Assembly: GCA_951213105.1 (NCBI GenBank)
Contig: OX578135.1
Coordinates: 167,267,989-167,331,988 of the forward strand
Direction of reading: 5' to 3'
DNA from: Amaurobius ferox
Taxonomy: Eukaryota > Arthropoda > Arachnida > Araneae > Amaurobiidae
Length of the DNA: 64,000 nucleotides
This document shows, in pieces, positions 21,839 through 34,261 of this stretch. Positions within the stretch are counted from its first letter, which is position 1; the number at the start of each line of letters is the position of its first letter. Below the pieces are notes generated by a model. That model was not told the origin of the DNA and ran no database searches. It saw only the letters and a program-made list of their open reading frames with translations. The translations under genes were made by a program, and so were the position numbers.

Positions 21839-22077
21839 TTAAAATTATCTATGATTTTAAGATCCTCTTCACGAACACTCTACTTAAAGAGCCAAGTAAG
21901 TTGCATACCTACAGCGTTCAAGCAACCTAAGAAACTAGGCAGTGACTCTAATCTGATGGACCCGAAATGGTTTTGCGTGAATAACGTCTTTCTTTTTGAA
22001 AATATTTTCTACTTCAAACATTTTCAAAGCAGTTCAAAATATTAAGATATCGAAATTTGAACAATTTTTTTTTTAAA
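21839..22077. other. Short spacer between A and C copies
   Basis: No feature supported. Confidence 0.4.
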
Positions 22078-23075
22078 TATGGTGTAGGCAACATATGACT
22101 TTTTCAATATAATGCAATGAATTTACTATTTTTAAAATGAAAAAAACAGGTTTTTCTTATAGTAGCTATTTATATTCTTTCTAAGAAATTGAATTTTCGT
22201 CAATTAGTCGTCATGTTCACTGATTTAGTGTAATTTTTAACCATTTAACGAAATTTCCGTTATTTTGGCAACATTTAAAAAAGTCGCCAAGTTGGCGGCA
22301 TTCCGCCAAATTCGGCGCCAAAATCTCGCCAAGCGTTATGGACGGAGAAATAAGTTATTCTTAGATAAATAACTATTAGCGTTCAAATGCAAAAGTATTA
22401 CTCAAAGTATCTTTTCTCAGGAATGGAATGAGCTAGATCCACGAGAATGATATCACCCAATTCATCGAATGATATTACATATGAAAATTGAACATGTTTC
22501 TCAACAGTTAATATATTTTTTTTTAATTTATGGGATTTTTTTGATAAATTTATTAAAAAAATGTACAATATTTCAAGAACAGTACATGCTAGCGTTCTAA
22601 AGTTTATGTCAACCATTTTCTAAGGAAAAATTACATTAGAAATATCTATTTGCGTAACTTTATTAAAGGTTTTGATTTTTTGAAGATTTTTTCAAAATTT
22701 CACTCGACAATTTAGGGAGGTTCTGAACATTCGATTACGTTTAAAAACAATAGACATCCAGTATTCATGGATTGTGATTTTTGTACCAAATTTCGTTCGA
22801 ATCTGTTCATTTGTTCGCCAGTTATCGTCTCCACAGACTCACTGACACACACACACACACACACATACTTTCACACACACACATACACATACATTCACAC
22901 ACACACATACACACACACATACACACACACACACACACACAGACATCACCTTAAACATGTTTGATTCGTGATCAGGGATGCTTGAAACGTGCTTTCCTGT
23001 CGAAAACTCGAATTCGAATTTTCGATCCCGTCACAATACTTTCCTTATACATTATGTACTATATAAGAAAAGTAA
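22078..23075 (+). mobile_element. Family C element
   Basis: The head GTGTAGGCAACATATGAC (about 22082) is followed by the CGCCAAGTTGGCGGC and CGCCAAGCGTTATGGAC blocks (22280-22345), the CTCGTGAATGG-type block and a long CA microsatellite (22845-22940). The TCGAAAACTCGAATTC palindrome region follows (about 22998-23023), and the terminal hairpin at 23037-23075 is ACTTTCCTTATACAT..ATATAAGAAAAGT. Confidence 0.85.
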
Positions 23076-23464
23076 TAGTTCAGAATATTAAAATATTGAA
23101 ATTTGAAATACTTTTTTAAAATAGTTCAAAATATTAAAATATCGAAATTATAATCACTTTATTTCGAAAATTAATAATTTAATCTGAAATCCAATTATAT
23201 ATCTCCTTTTAGGACTTTAAGGGGTTTACACATTACTTGTTTACTTTTCCTATCACTTTCAGTATTCGATATTGGCATTACGAACTTTAAGAATGGAAAA
23301 TTTTCAATCTTCTTCAACTTGATAAGAAGATTTCTTGAAGACATTAATAGCTTTGTAAAGAAAATAATAACTTAGAAACTGCGTTTCTTACTGAATGTTT
23401 TAAAATGTAAAATGAAAACACCCAGTGAATAAGTCTACGAACTTTATATATTACAGAGTAAAAC
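23076..23464. other. AT-rich spacer
   Basis: Short copies of AATATTAAAATATTGAAATT occur at 23085-23160. No gene seen. Confidence 0.4.
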
Positions 23465-24389
23465 AAGAAAGATTAATCATGCATAAATCATTGATTATGA
23501 AACACTTTCCAACTGAAATGCAATTTTATTTAATCATCTCTAAAATGCGATACATTCAGCACTGATATTTTTAAATTATCAGTGTACTACAATAATTTAT
23601 TAAACTTATAAACTTAAAAAACAATGTTATAAATCGTCTGCTTCTCTATGGAAAATCGATAAATATTTCATTCATATCACTTAGATTCTAGACTCTAGAA
23701 TAAAATAATTTTGCGTTAAAAAAATCAGCAATTCTTATACAACTCATCTTACAATAGCTTGATTTGTTTACATTCTGGATACTTTGAAATTAGGCTTCGT
23801 TGTAGAAATAATCAAGTTTAGTGATCATTTAAAATGAAAAATATTGTAATTGCGTAGGCACAGAATTTAGATGCACTGATAATATGCAAAAATGAAGTTA
23901 TTATAGGACGGATGCAACACTAAATATAAATAATAACGTTCCTTAAAAATCATGATTTTCACAAAACAAATAAAAATGGATGCCATATTTTATTTTGCAG
24001 TGAGTCACGTGATCTCTTCATATAATATGGGTGTAATTATTATTTCAATTTTCATTTATAAAACTACTTTACTTATTTTGGTGAATTTTTTTATATATTT
24101 AAAATGATAATTTGAATATTTCCTAAAATTTTCAAAACAATTTGTTAATTTTAACTCCGCTTAAAACATATTTGAAAAATTAGAACCCTTGGGGTTGAAT
24201 GTATTTCATTTTTTTTAACACGGGTTCAATCCAAAACTAATTGGGTGATATTATTTTTTTTACATTCCCATATTTCCCTATAGACCGTTTATTTGGATAA
24301 AGTCATTTTATGGTAGTTATAGGGCAGACAGACAGACAGAATGAATGAACAAAGTCATAAACACTTTACAGCTATTTAGGAAAGTGTAA
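23465..24389 (+). mobile_element. Family A element
   Basis: Head AGAAAGATTAATCATGC at 23467 with AACACTTTCCAACTG. The tail has a CAGA run (24326-24342) and a degenerate hairpin (AACACTTTACAGC..GGAAAGTGT) ending near 24389. Internal CACGTGATC and TAGGGTTCAATG-type blocks match the family. Confidence 0.82.
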
Positions 24390-26508
24390 AAACTGAGAAA
24401 ATGTCTAGGGAAATGAAGCAAACTATCGGCTTCGGAAGCTGACTTCATCAGAAAACAACAAAAGAATTCAGGAAAATCCCTGTAGAATAAGCATATAAAT
24501 AAAATTCAACAATAAAATAAGAAAGCTTTCTTTTCTAACGAAGAAAAAAATATTTTCTGAAGCTAATGGACAACTCTTTGATTTTTGTAAAGAAAAGTTT
24601 AAACTATTTTGCCTTGTTGCAAATTAAGAGGCATCTGTTCCCCTAAAATTAACAAATTTTGATTTTCTTAGAATACAAAAAATTTTGGAGTCTTTTTATT
24701 ATTTAATCTCCCGTAAAAGAAACCGTATAAAGTATATGTATGACAGATTTTAAGATGTAAAATTCTATTTAAGATAAGCATAAGCTCTATGGAAAATTTT
24801 CACCGATACTCCTATATTTCAAACATTTTTAACCTATTTAAGAATATAACTTCCTTCAATCAATTCCTTCTCTGTATTTTTTATATTTACTGTATTTTCA
24901 AATGCATCTAACCCCACAAAGAGACTACATTTTGGACTACATTTCTACTGTCTAAAATATTAAAATATTCTTAATGCCAATTATTTTTTAACAACAGCTT
25001 TATATTCTATTAATTTAATATAAAAAGCCATTATTGGCTAATAATGCTTAAATTATTTTCTAACATAATAATAATAAAAGAATATGTTTAGGTTTTATGT
25101 AGCAGAAAAGTGCAGTGTGTCGGACAGCAGTGTAATTCAATACAGAGGTAGCAGAATTCCTGAGACGACATACCTCGTCGATTTTGTTTCTTGAATTTGA
25201 ATTATTTTTTTAGTTATTTTATGTTTAAGCTCTATTTCGATCGATTTCCACACGAATCGGTTCATTACAGTAATCGAAAATATTATAAGAATATTTTCAT
25301 CTGGACATCATTGGGAAAAACGTTCTATTCCAGCTTTAAACCGAATCCGTTGAACAATTCCTTCATATTTAGTTATTTAATTTTAATTGCATCGAAATAT
25401 GCATATTTTAAGATATTTCATTTTTATTTCGGTGCATCTAGGAATGGAAGATTCGCGCGATTCCAATCTCTAGCATGAATATGGATTAATACTTTTGAAT
25501 TCTGATAAAGAAGAAAAAATTAATTACTATTTCTATGATTTTCTATCAATTTATTTTGGAAGTATAAAAGTTGACGATTTAAACTTACGTAGCAAATGGA
25601 ACTCCGCTGTGCTTCATGACGTGACAACTTGGAACATGTTCATTGCGGGGAGCAGTGACGTATTTATAGAGTCTAGAACGACTCTTGAGCCAGTTTCATA
25701 GAGTCTGTAATAATGCTTGAGGCGCTTTGGAATTTGAGTGGTGTCACTTGTACCTGATTATTTAGATTCTGATAAAAAATTTCGACTATATGAACGTTGT
25801 TCGAAAATAATGTAATATTTCGATTTTTGAATTTCCCTCCCCCTTCAATTTAGACATTTCACTAACTTTGATACTTTCTCAGCTTCTAACTATTCTAGAG
25901 ATTAGTTTTAAAAACCATACTTTTTAGTTCGAGATAACGAAAGCCATGAACCCAGATTGTGCTATGCATGCTTATTTATGGGGTATTACAGCCTCGTAGA
26001 AAAGTTATATCTATGTTTGTTCTAAGCGGGCGTATCCTAAAAGCGTTGTTTGGTTTTCGAGAATTTCCATATGTTACGGTGTAATTTTGATCAAAGTTTT
26101 GCTTCATAAATTCCGGACAACACAGAGTACATATTTTACTTATGAATAAATTCGTCTGTCGACAAACTTAAAAATATCTTAATTTAAAAGTTTCTTCTAA
26201 ATTTTGCTTTCCGGTGACAATTGCATAAATTCTTAATAACTGTAGTCAAACATCCTGCTGTAAATTATATAATAGATTAACTTCGCAATAACTTTTGTTC
26301 AAATAAAACCTTAAATCAGTCATTGATAAAAAATAAACATATACTCAATTTTTTCTTTCGAATGATTAATTATTATTATGCACTTGACGAACAATCTAAC
26401 AATGATTATGAGTTTGGAAATCATTGCAAAATCTTCTATATAATCGTTTTTAGCGACACATATACGTTTGACAAACCATAAACTCAGGTGCAGTTATAAT
26501 AAAAAAAA
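24390..26508. other. Long AT-rich spacer, no gene recognised
   Basis: Two short reading frames (25191-25478 and 25495-25701) have AT-rich composition like their surroundings, no domain I recognise and no neighbouring splice signals I would trust. I do not call them as genes. Confidence 0.45.
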
Positions 26509-28322
26509 TCTGATGTGGGCAGCACATGACTTTCTTTATATAATGCAATGAATTTACTTCTTTAATAGAGAAAAATGATGAAATAATCCACGGCACAGTG
26601 TTTGTAACGTTCAATTGTACATTTGGCGATTTTCCAAATGACAACATGTTAAACTATTCGTACCCATAAACTTATATCTTACGTAACTCCAAATTAACAA
26701 TTATCAATATTGATGGCATCCTCAATAAGCAATATATTTAAATATTTTAATAATAAATCATCAATTAGGCGTTATTATTGCAATTCTGGCGATATTTTCA
26801 TCAATGCAAGGTTAAATATCGCCAAGTTGGCGATATTTAAAAGAGAATTTCTTATATAATAAAAGGTATGCCCATCATATGACATAATTAAAATTTTGCA
26901 TAACATTGCATCACATTTGGTGTCATTTTCATCAGTTTGGAGTTGTCAATTTGAGAACATTTTAATCAATTTGGCAATAGTTTTGCCAATTTGGAGAAAT
27001 TTTTATCAATTTGATAATACTTTTATCAATTTAGCAACAGTTTCGCCAGTTTGGTGATATTTAAAAAAGTTGCCAAGTTAGCGATGTGCCGCTAGAATTT
27101 GTTACAGATATAGAAATAGGTTATTTTTATGTTCTTTCCAAAATATTGAATTTTCATCAATTAGTTGTTATTTTTATTTATTTAGCGTCATCATTCTCAT
27201 CACTTTGACGATATTTTTATCAGTTTGACAACATTTCATATTTTGGCGACATTTAAAAACTCATCAATATCCCGCCAAATTCGTCGCCAAAATTTTGTCA
27301 AGCATTATGGTCGGAGAAATAGGTTATTCTTAAAGTAGATAAACGGCTAATGACGTCCAAATACAAAACTATTACCGAAAGTATCTTCTCCTATAGTAGA
27401 TTCATATATTATTTCTAAGATATTGAATTTTCATCAATTAGTCTTCAGGTTCATTCATTTAGTGTCATTTTTATCAATTGGGCGCTATTTTCGTCAATTG
27501 GCACCATTTAAAAAACTCGCTAAGTTGTCAATATTCCTCCAAATTCTTTGCCAAAGTTTCGCCAAGCATTGTGGATGCAGAAATAGGTTATTCTTATAGT
27601 AGATAAACCAGTAATGACTTGAATTAGAATACTATTACCCAAAGTGTTTTCTCTCATGAATGGAGCGAGCTAAATCTACGAAAATGATGATAATAAATTA
27701 CATATGAAAAGTGAACAGATTTCACAATAGTTAATACTTTTTATGAATTTTATGTGATTTTTTGATAAATTTATTTGAAAAATATGCAATATCTCGAGAA
27801 TGGTTCATGCTAGCGTTCTAAAGTGTATGTCTACTGCTTTCTAATGAAAATTACAGAAGAAATGATTATTTACATAACTGTAATGGATGTTTTAAATTTT
27901 TGATGATTTTTCATTATTTCATTTCAAAATATAGGAGGATTTTAAACTTTCGACTGCATGTAAAAATAATAGGCTTCCAGTGCTCACTGATTGTGATTTT
28001 TGTACCAAATTTTGCTCAAATCGCTTCACTCGTTCGTGAGATATTGTCTCCATACTCACTGATACACACACACACACATACTTACACACACACACACATA
28101 CTTACACACACACACACACATACTTACACACACACTCACACATACTTACATACACACATACTTACACACACACACACACACACAGACATCACCTTAAAAA
28201 CGTCTGATTTGTGTTCAGAGATGCTTGAAACGTGCTCTCCAGTCGAAAACTCCAATTCGAATTCGAATTTTTGACCCGTTACAATACTTTCCTTATACAT
28301 TATATGTATATAAGGAAAGTAA
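26509..28322 (+). mobile_element. Family C element with expanded internal modules
   Basis: Head TCTGATGTGGGCAGCACATG at 26509 and terminal hairpin ACTTTCCTTATACAT..TATATAAGGAAAGT ending at 28322. It is about 1.8 kb against about 1.0 kb for other copies. The extra length comes from repeated modules at about 26800-26870, 27050-27160, 27230-27370 and 27470-27650. Each has a CAATTTGG-type or GTTGGCGA-type block, and most have CGCCAAGCATTATGG and ATAGGTTATTCTTA blocks. A CA microsatellite lies at 28065-28185. Confidence 0.85.
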
Positions 28323-28539
28323 TACGAAATGCAAATTTATACAGCATAAAGAGCATATTATTTGAATAACTAAGCAAATGTAATATTTTATTCTCTGATA
28401 GAGTAAGTAATTTATTGGAGACGCATTTACATCCCACGATGAATTAATCCAAAATTCTTTATGCCCAAGATAGATGAATATTAATAGAAATACATAATAC
28501 CCTTAAGTCCAACATTTAAATGAAAATTCAGGCCTTTCC

Positions 28540-28735
28540 ATGGGCCATTTTGTTTCTCCCGCAAAACGCCTTATTTCTTTTTCTACATCCAAAGTATCGG
28601 GAAAGTATTGTGATGGGTTGAAAATTACAATTCGTGTTTTCGATGGAAGAACACGTTTCAAGCATCCCGGAACTTGTATCGAACGTTTCTGAGTATCTGT
28701 CTCTCTTTCTGTGCGTATGTGTATGCGTATGTAGA
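28540..28735 (-). mobile_element. Family C tail remnant
   Basis: GGAAAGTATTGTGATGGG, then a TCGA-containing stretch, ACACGTTTCAAGCATCC and a TGTGTATGCG microsatellite, in the order of a family C 3-prime end on the minus strand. The rest of the element is missing. Confidence 0.65.
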
Positions 28736-29850
28736 AAAAGTTATTATATTAATCAAAAATTAATTTAAAGTTTCGAAAGAGAAAATGAACGAATTTATCA
28801 GGATAGGATTCAGCCGTACAATATTGTAATAAATCGGTTAGGTGCTTACCAAATTGTGTATTGTCACATAACCTAAACATCGTATGTTTTTGTATACTTG
28901 TTCACTCGTACAGCAGTTAAAATTGGTAATTATGTGTGGAAAGCTTCTAAATGGAATCTTTTTCTTCTGTCAAAAATATTTGACAAAAGGAATTCTAAAA
29001 CACGAATTCATTATCAAGAGAGAAAGTTAAATCCAAAAAGTTAATACTAGAAGAGATCACTTTTATTGACAATTAAAGAAAAATTAGAGGAATAGAAATT
29101 AAAACAATGACAGCTGATGAGGGAGCTGTCTTAATCAGTATAACATCATTAATATAGCGGTAGAAAATATATTCCGAATTTACAAATTTTGACTCGTAGT
29201 AATAAAGATATGGATTTGCTAAAGCAGAACTAGCAGATCTACCCTAAGAAACACACTTAATTTGCATATGTATTGCCCTGCATCAAGTAATTATTAAAAA
29301 GAACACACTTGAGAAGGTGGTGCACGTAAAAATGATCAAAATCCAAATTTTAACTATTGTAGAAGGATTTAATCAAATCCCAAATTACTTTAAATAGATT
29401 TATTATATAAATGTCATTAAATAAGTCCTTAAAATCATCCTTATCAGCTAAATGGGGGCGCAACAGTGAGTTTCAGAATATTTTCTGTATAGTGTCAGAA
29501 TGGTCCACATAGAAATGCATTTCTCCTTTGATACTAACAACATTTCCAATAATTAACCTAAATCGGCTATACCCCCACCCCGTCCCTCTGAAAAGTTAAA
29601 GATTTTAATATTTTGTAAAAGTTTCATACATGAAACATCATTTTCTCATATGAAATTATTTATTATAAACATAACAATTCTACAAATCCCATCTTCCTAA
29701 AAAACAAATCGATTATAAAGTCTTGTAATTTTACTAATTTTTCCTTAACAAAACTAATTATTATCGGAATTTTACGGTAAGTTTTTCAGATAACGGCTAG
29801 AAGCAACCCGTTAATTTACCTTGCTTCTATTAATTTTGGAAGAAATTTGC
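28736..29850. other. AT-rich spacer
   Basis: No family or gene recognised. Confidence 0.4.
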
Positions 29851-30126
29851 AGAGGTTCCAAAAGTTAAGCATAATTTGTAAAATGCGAAAAATTCGGAGT
29901 TAATATGGAAACAATGGTTCACAATCAGTTGTGGAGAATCGTGGGACGAAGGTAAATAATTGTGCATATGCAAAACACAGTCGATGTCGACATGCGCAAA
30001 GCACCGGCGCACGTCGGAACGAGTATAAAACGGCCACGAATGGTATGACCAGTTGAGACAGAATATCGCAATTGCAGTGGTACGAAGCGTTGCAAATAAT
30101 AAAAAAGAACGAAAGATATCACAAAG

Positions 30127-31157
30127 ATGTTAACTGGACATGTTTTTGAAGGGACGAATTATTGGAATGCTGTAATCCGGTCGATCCCAAACCGAAGCGT
30201 CTCTATTTCTGAATGTGCCTCAGTGTGTGATCTCCATACTGTGGCAGAGGTTCCAAACCACTGGACATCTTACCCGACGACCAGTACCAGGTAAGCCAAG
30301 GGTAATAACCGCTCGGCAAGACCAATATTTGGTGATAATTGCGCGACGTCAGAGGAACCGTTCTGCCAGACAACTGGGTTCAGCCCTAACAGTCGCCACA
30401 GGAATCACTGTTTCGAGACATACTGTGTACAGGAGACTCAGACACGTTAGTCTCTATGCCAGACGACCAGCAGTTTGCATACCCCTGACGTATGCACAGA
30501 AACGCGCGCGTTTACAGTGGAGTTTGGAACATCGGCAGTGGAGTGGACAACAGTGGGACAAAGTCATGTTCAGTAATGGGTCCTGGTTAAGCCTGCAAAC
30601 TGATTCTCGTCGTACCACGATCTGGAGAGAATCTCGAGCGTGTTTTCATATCACGGAAAGATATCGTTTTCAATTTGGGGGAGTCATGGCCTGGACAGGC
30701 ATCGTAATGGACGGCTGCATAGACCTCCACATCTTTGAGACAGGGTTGGTTACAGGTGAAAGATACAAAGACGAAGTCCTTGACCCTACCGCTCGATTGT
30801 TTCGAGGTGCTGTTGGTCCTGATTTCATATTCATAGATTATAACGCGCCTCCTCACCGCTCTGTCTTGGTCGACGACTTCCTTTAAACTGAAGATATCCA
30901 GCACATGCAGTGGCCTGCCAACTCTCCTGATCTGTACCCAATAGAGCATGTATGGGATATGCTCGGGAGACATTTTGCAGCCCTCTGCTACCCATCACGC
31001 TCCGTTCCTGGATTGTAAACTGCTCTCCGTGAGGCTTGGAACTCTTTTAACACACAACTCATACCCTCATCAAAAGTTTTGGAACTCATTGTGCAGCATG
31101 CGTGGCTACCCAAGGTTCCCCCACACCGTATTAAACTGCAGCATCACATTGTTTTAA
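30127..31157 (+). pseudogene. Tc1-family transposase pseudogene
   Basis: The N-terminal part (ATG at 30127, MLTGHVFEGTNYWNAVI) is in frame 1. The rest, from about 30215, is in frame 2 and shows the Tc1 helix-turn-helix start (VISILWQRFQTTGHLTRRPV), a second DNA-binding part and the DDE domain. First catalytic region: VMFSNGSW, where family members have an Asp, so Asp is replaced by Asn. Second: FIDYNAPPH, where the Asp before Asn is Tyr. The third, NSPDLYPIEHVW, keeps Glu. A TAA at 30884-30886 cuts the frame between the second and third sites, and another stop follows near 31015. Frameshift, stops and two lost metal ligands make it inactive. Confidence 0.9.
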
Positions 31158-31523
31158 GCATTCTGTTTCACTGAGGTTAGCACTCGTATTGTGACCCTTT
31201 TTCTTTAAACTGAAGATATCCAACACATGCAGTGGCCTGCCAACTCTCCTGATCTCTACCCAATAGAGCATGTATGGGATATGCTCGGGAGACATTTTGC
31301 AGCCCTCTGCTACCCATCAAGCTCCGTTCCTGGATTGTAAACTGCTCTCCGTGAGGCTTGGAACTCTTTTAACACACAACTCATACCCTCATCAAAAGTT
31401 TTGGAAATCATTGTGCAGCATGCGTGGCTACCCGAGGTTCCCCACACCGTATTAAACTGCAGCATCACATTGTTTTAAGCATTCTGTTTCACTGAGGTTA
31501 ACACTCGTATTGTGACCCTTTTT
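30881..31523 (+). repeat. 322-bp tandem duplication of the transposase C-terminus
   Basis: Copy 1 is 30881-31202 and copy 2 is 31203 to about 31523, nearly identical (for example CCAGCACATG against CCAACACATG). The junction CTTTTT-CTTTAAACTG shares CTTT with the original start TTC-CTTTAAACTG, suggesting a microhomology-mediated event. Confidence 0.9.
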
Positions 31524-31690
31524 CTTTCAGCCCTTTTCTTTGGATAATGAAAGTCGTTATTATCCTTGTTTTGCATTGTTTTCTTTTTCTATAACCCTAT
31601 TACACCTGTATACCACGTTTCCTTCCATTTCGATGTAGATTTCCTGAAATTTTCACATAAACAGTAACTATACTCAACTTTTGAACATGA

Positions 31691-32134
31691 GTGTATATAG
31701 CAAGATATCTTGAAATTGAAACTAAAATTTAATGCAAACTGCAAATTTCATGCAATTTCAAAATAGAATTGGTGTTTTGGGAGTTGTTTTGAGAGTAAAG
31801 TTGAGTTTATTTATTGGATTATGAAAAAATAAAATATAAAAAAAAACTAATCTGAGTCTGTGTAGAAAATCATGTGAGTGCCATGCCAAATTTGTTTTTG
31901 TAGTTTTATGAACGAAACTATCTACGGTGATTAGGTATAAGATTTTAAATTGGTCCAAAAGAACCGATAACTAATTCCGAGTAGGAAGTTTTAGAATTTC
32001 TTCTGTTAACGAGTTATTAATTTCTCCTAGTTAAGATATTTTATTTTTGAATAAATCTGTTGTTCTGTACATAGTATAGAAAATTACTTTAAGATTTAAT
32101 TTTGTTTTGTGAAAAAACTTGCCAGGGAAAAAAA
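31691..32134. other. AT-rich spacer
   Basis: Nothing recognised. Confidence 0.4.
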
Positions 32135-32887
32135 TCTGATGTGGGCAGCACATGACTTTCCCTGCAGACTTATATTCACGTTCTCTTTATTTTAATTAAA
32201 TTTAATTCACTATATTTTCGTTCTCATTTGGTAACTGGACTTATTTTCAAAGGTGGCGTAGAGAACTAAAATATCTCGAGAACGGTTAAACATAGTGTAA
32301 TGGGGTTGGTCTTATTATTTTCATCGTCAAAAATTACGTATAAAACAAGCATTTCATGGATATATTTGAGCATACGTAGTTTTTTATTTTAGATGTTGAC
32401 GATTTTTGCGGACCATTTCGTAAAAACGGCGGATTTTTCATTCCCGAATCATACCAAAATCCTACAAGTAACTTATCCTACAAGTAACTTATCCTACGAG
32501 TATCCTACAAGTAACTTATTTACCAAATTTTGTGAAATTCGGTCATTTAGTATTTTAGCTAGAGTGGATACATGAAATTTTTACGGGCCATTTTGCAAAA
32601 AAAGGCGGGTTCTGTTTTTACAAATCGTACCAAAAACTAATCAGCACCAGGATCACACCCAAGTGACTTACCTACCAAATGTTATGAAATTTGGTCCATT
32701 AGTTTTTGAGTCAGAGTGGACACATACATTGCGCAGACAGACACACAGACAGACGTCACGTTAAAAATAGTTTTTTCGTATTCCAGAGGTCTCGAAACGT
32801 GCAGATCCGTCGAAAACTCGAGTTGCGATTTTCGACATGATTTCCAATACTTTCCCTATACATTACCATGTATTACAAGGAAAGTAA
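32135..32887 (+). mobile_element. Family B element
   Basis: Head TCTGATGTGGGCAGCACATG (32135), then ACTTTCCCTGCA at 32155-32166. The terminal hairpin at about 32849-32887 is ACTTTCCCTATACAT..ATGTATTACAAGGAAAGT. Internally it has the doubled block with CGTAAAAACGGCGG and AATCGTACCAAAA, a local triplication of CCTACAAGTAACTTAT (32460-32520) and a CAGACAGACACACAGACAG microsatellite at 32735-32755. Confidence 0.87.
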
Positions 32888-34261
32888 TTAGTTAACCACA
32901 GATTTACTGTGCAATGCAAAAGGCATTATTTAATTCATTTTTGGCTTATCACGGTGCATTATGCTGACTGAAACATATACCTTCTTTATCTTATATTCGA
33001 GATTTTGTTACCTGACGGGGCAACTAAAATTCTTTTGGCGAACTTTCGCAGCTATTTTCACAATACATTTTATAATTAAGCAACATACGTATTGAAGAGG
33101 ACTTACAAGTTACAACAATTCATCCAGTTACAACAATTCATCAATTCATCCAGAATTTTACTAAACCTCATATCGAAATAAATAACTTATGTAATTATAC
33201 ATCGATTCGTTGATTTAATCGAATAGTAAAAGTTGAAGCATCGTTGAAAACGAGTCACTGCAGTTCGTTAGAAGGAAAACCACCAATCGACATATCAGAC
33301 TGTCGTGATATTTTATCCAGAGGATGATTAATACGACGTTATTACCGACAAGACATATTTCGTTTTCTTCATTTACAAGTGCACTCAAATACTGAATGCA
33401 CAAGAATGATAAATTTATAGGAGAATGTCATTCAGCAATTGCGAGTGATTTCAGTTTTGTTTAATGGTCTGTGACTTAAAGTTTGCTTCAATAAACGATA
33501 AAAGATTGTGCAAAATATCTTTTATAAAACAGATAAAACATTCATTTATTTAAGTATTGGGGATTTTGGAACTAACATAATCCGCAAACTTTCTTCAACT
33601 GTTAAAACAGTATAATCTTTTCTTGTTTCACTTTTGACTGAAAAATACGTTTTATTTTTGATTCTGGAAAACAAGACTTAAATATTGTCCATTTCAATTT
33701 GGGAACGGGTTTCTGGAGTGCGCCATTTTGTTTCGTTTTGTGCATGACACTTTTATTTTTTGAACCATATTTAGTATATGTAATAGAGAAGTACTGTGAT
33801 GGACCTGAAAATCTGATTCTTTAATGTTGAAGAATTTACAGGGTTTAAGTATCGTTGAATGCGAAACAAAATTTTCTTTTTTTGTTTATTGGCAATGATG
33901 TCCATGCCTCTGCTGACACGATAACCTTCTAATTGAAGTGAAGAAAATTTGGGTACAATTGTTGCAATCGATTATCGTCTGAATCGATCGATTGATTTTC
34001 AGCGAGTTAGAAACAGAGAATAGCTCTCTATTTTTCAAACATAAAAAGGATCGAGTAAATTAAAAAAAAGTAGTACATAGTAAGACGAGCAATATTTGCC
34101 ATCATTCCTTTTTATGAAAAGAGTTCGCGGACACCATAATCTGCTGCTCAGACATTACATGTTTTGGATCAAACAAAATAATCATAAATAAATATATTTA
34201 CTATTATCCAAAGAATGTAAAATTTTCAAATATTTTTTTTTGTAAAATCGAGTAAATATAT
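32888..34261. other. Spacer with a degraded B/C-type tail
   Basis: At 33715-33860 GCGCCATTTTGTTTC, GTACTGTGATGG and TTTAAGTATCG parallel the minus-strand remnant at 28540-28735. The rest is AT-rich with CATCCAGTTACAACAATTC-type short repeats near 33110-33150. Confidence 0.45.

Larger units (their letters stand above)
29852..31690 (+). mobile_element. Dead Tc1-like DNA transposon
   Basis: The ends form imperfect terminal inverted repeats. GTTCCAAAAGTTAAGCATAA (from 29854) aligns with the complement of the right end, GTTCAAAAGTTGAGTATAG (ending about 31687), and both continue into ATG(T/C)GAAAA. Between them lies a broken Tc1-type transposase, with a 322-bp tandem duplication at its C-terminal end. 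Without the duplication the length is about 1.5 kb, normal for Tc1 elements. The exact outer ends and a TA duplication were not resolved. Confidence 0.85.

Noticed and set aside
25191..25701. Two short frames as a small gene
   Set aside because: Composition matches the surroundings, no domain, no convincing start or splice context.
27900..28274. Frames with His-Thr repeats and DCDFCTKF-like starts in several family C copies
   Set aside because: They span the CA microsatellite and conserved element sequence. Frame and length vary between copies and stops fall at random, so no protein is being maintained.
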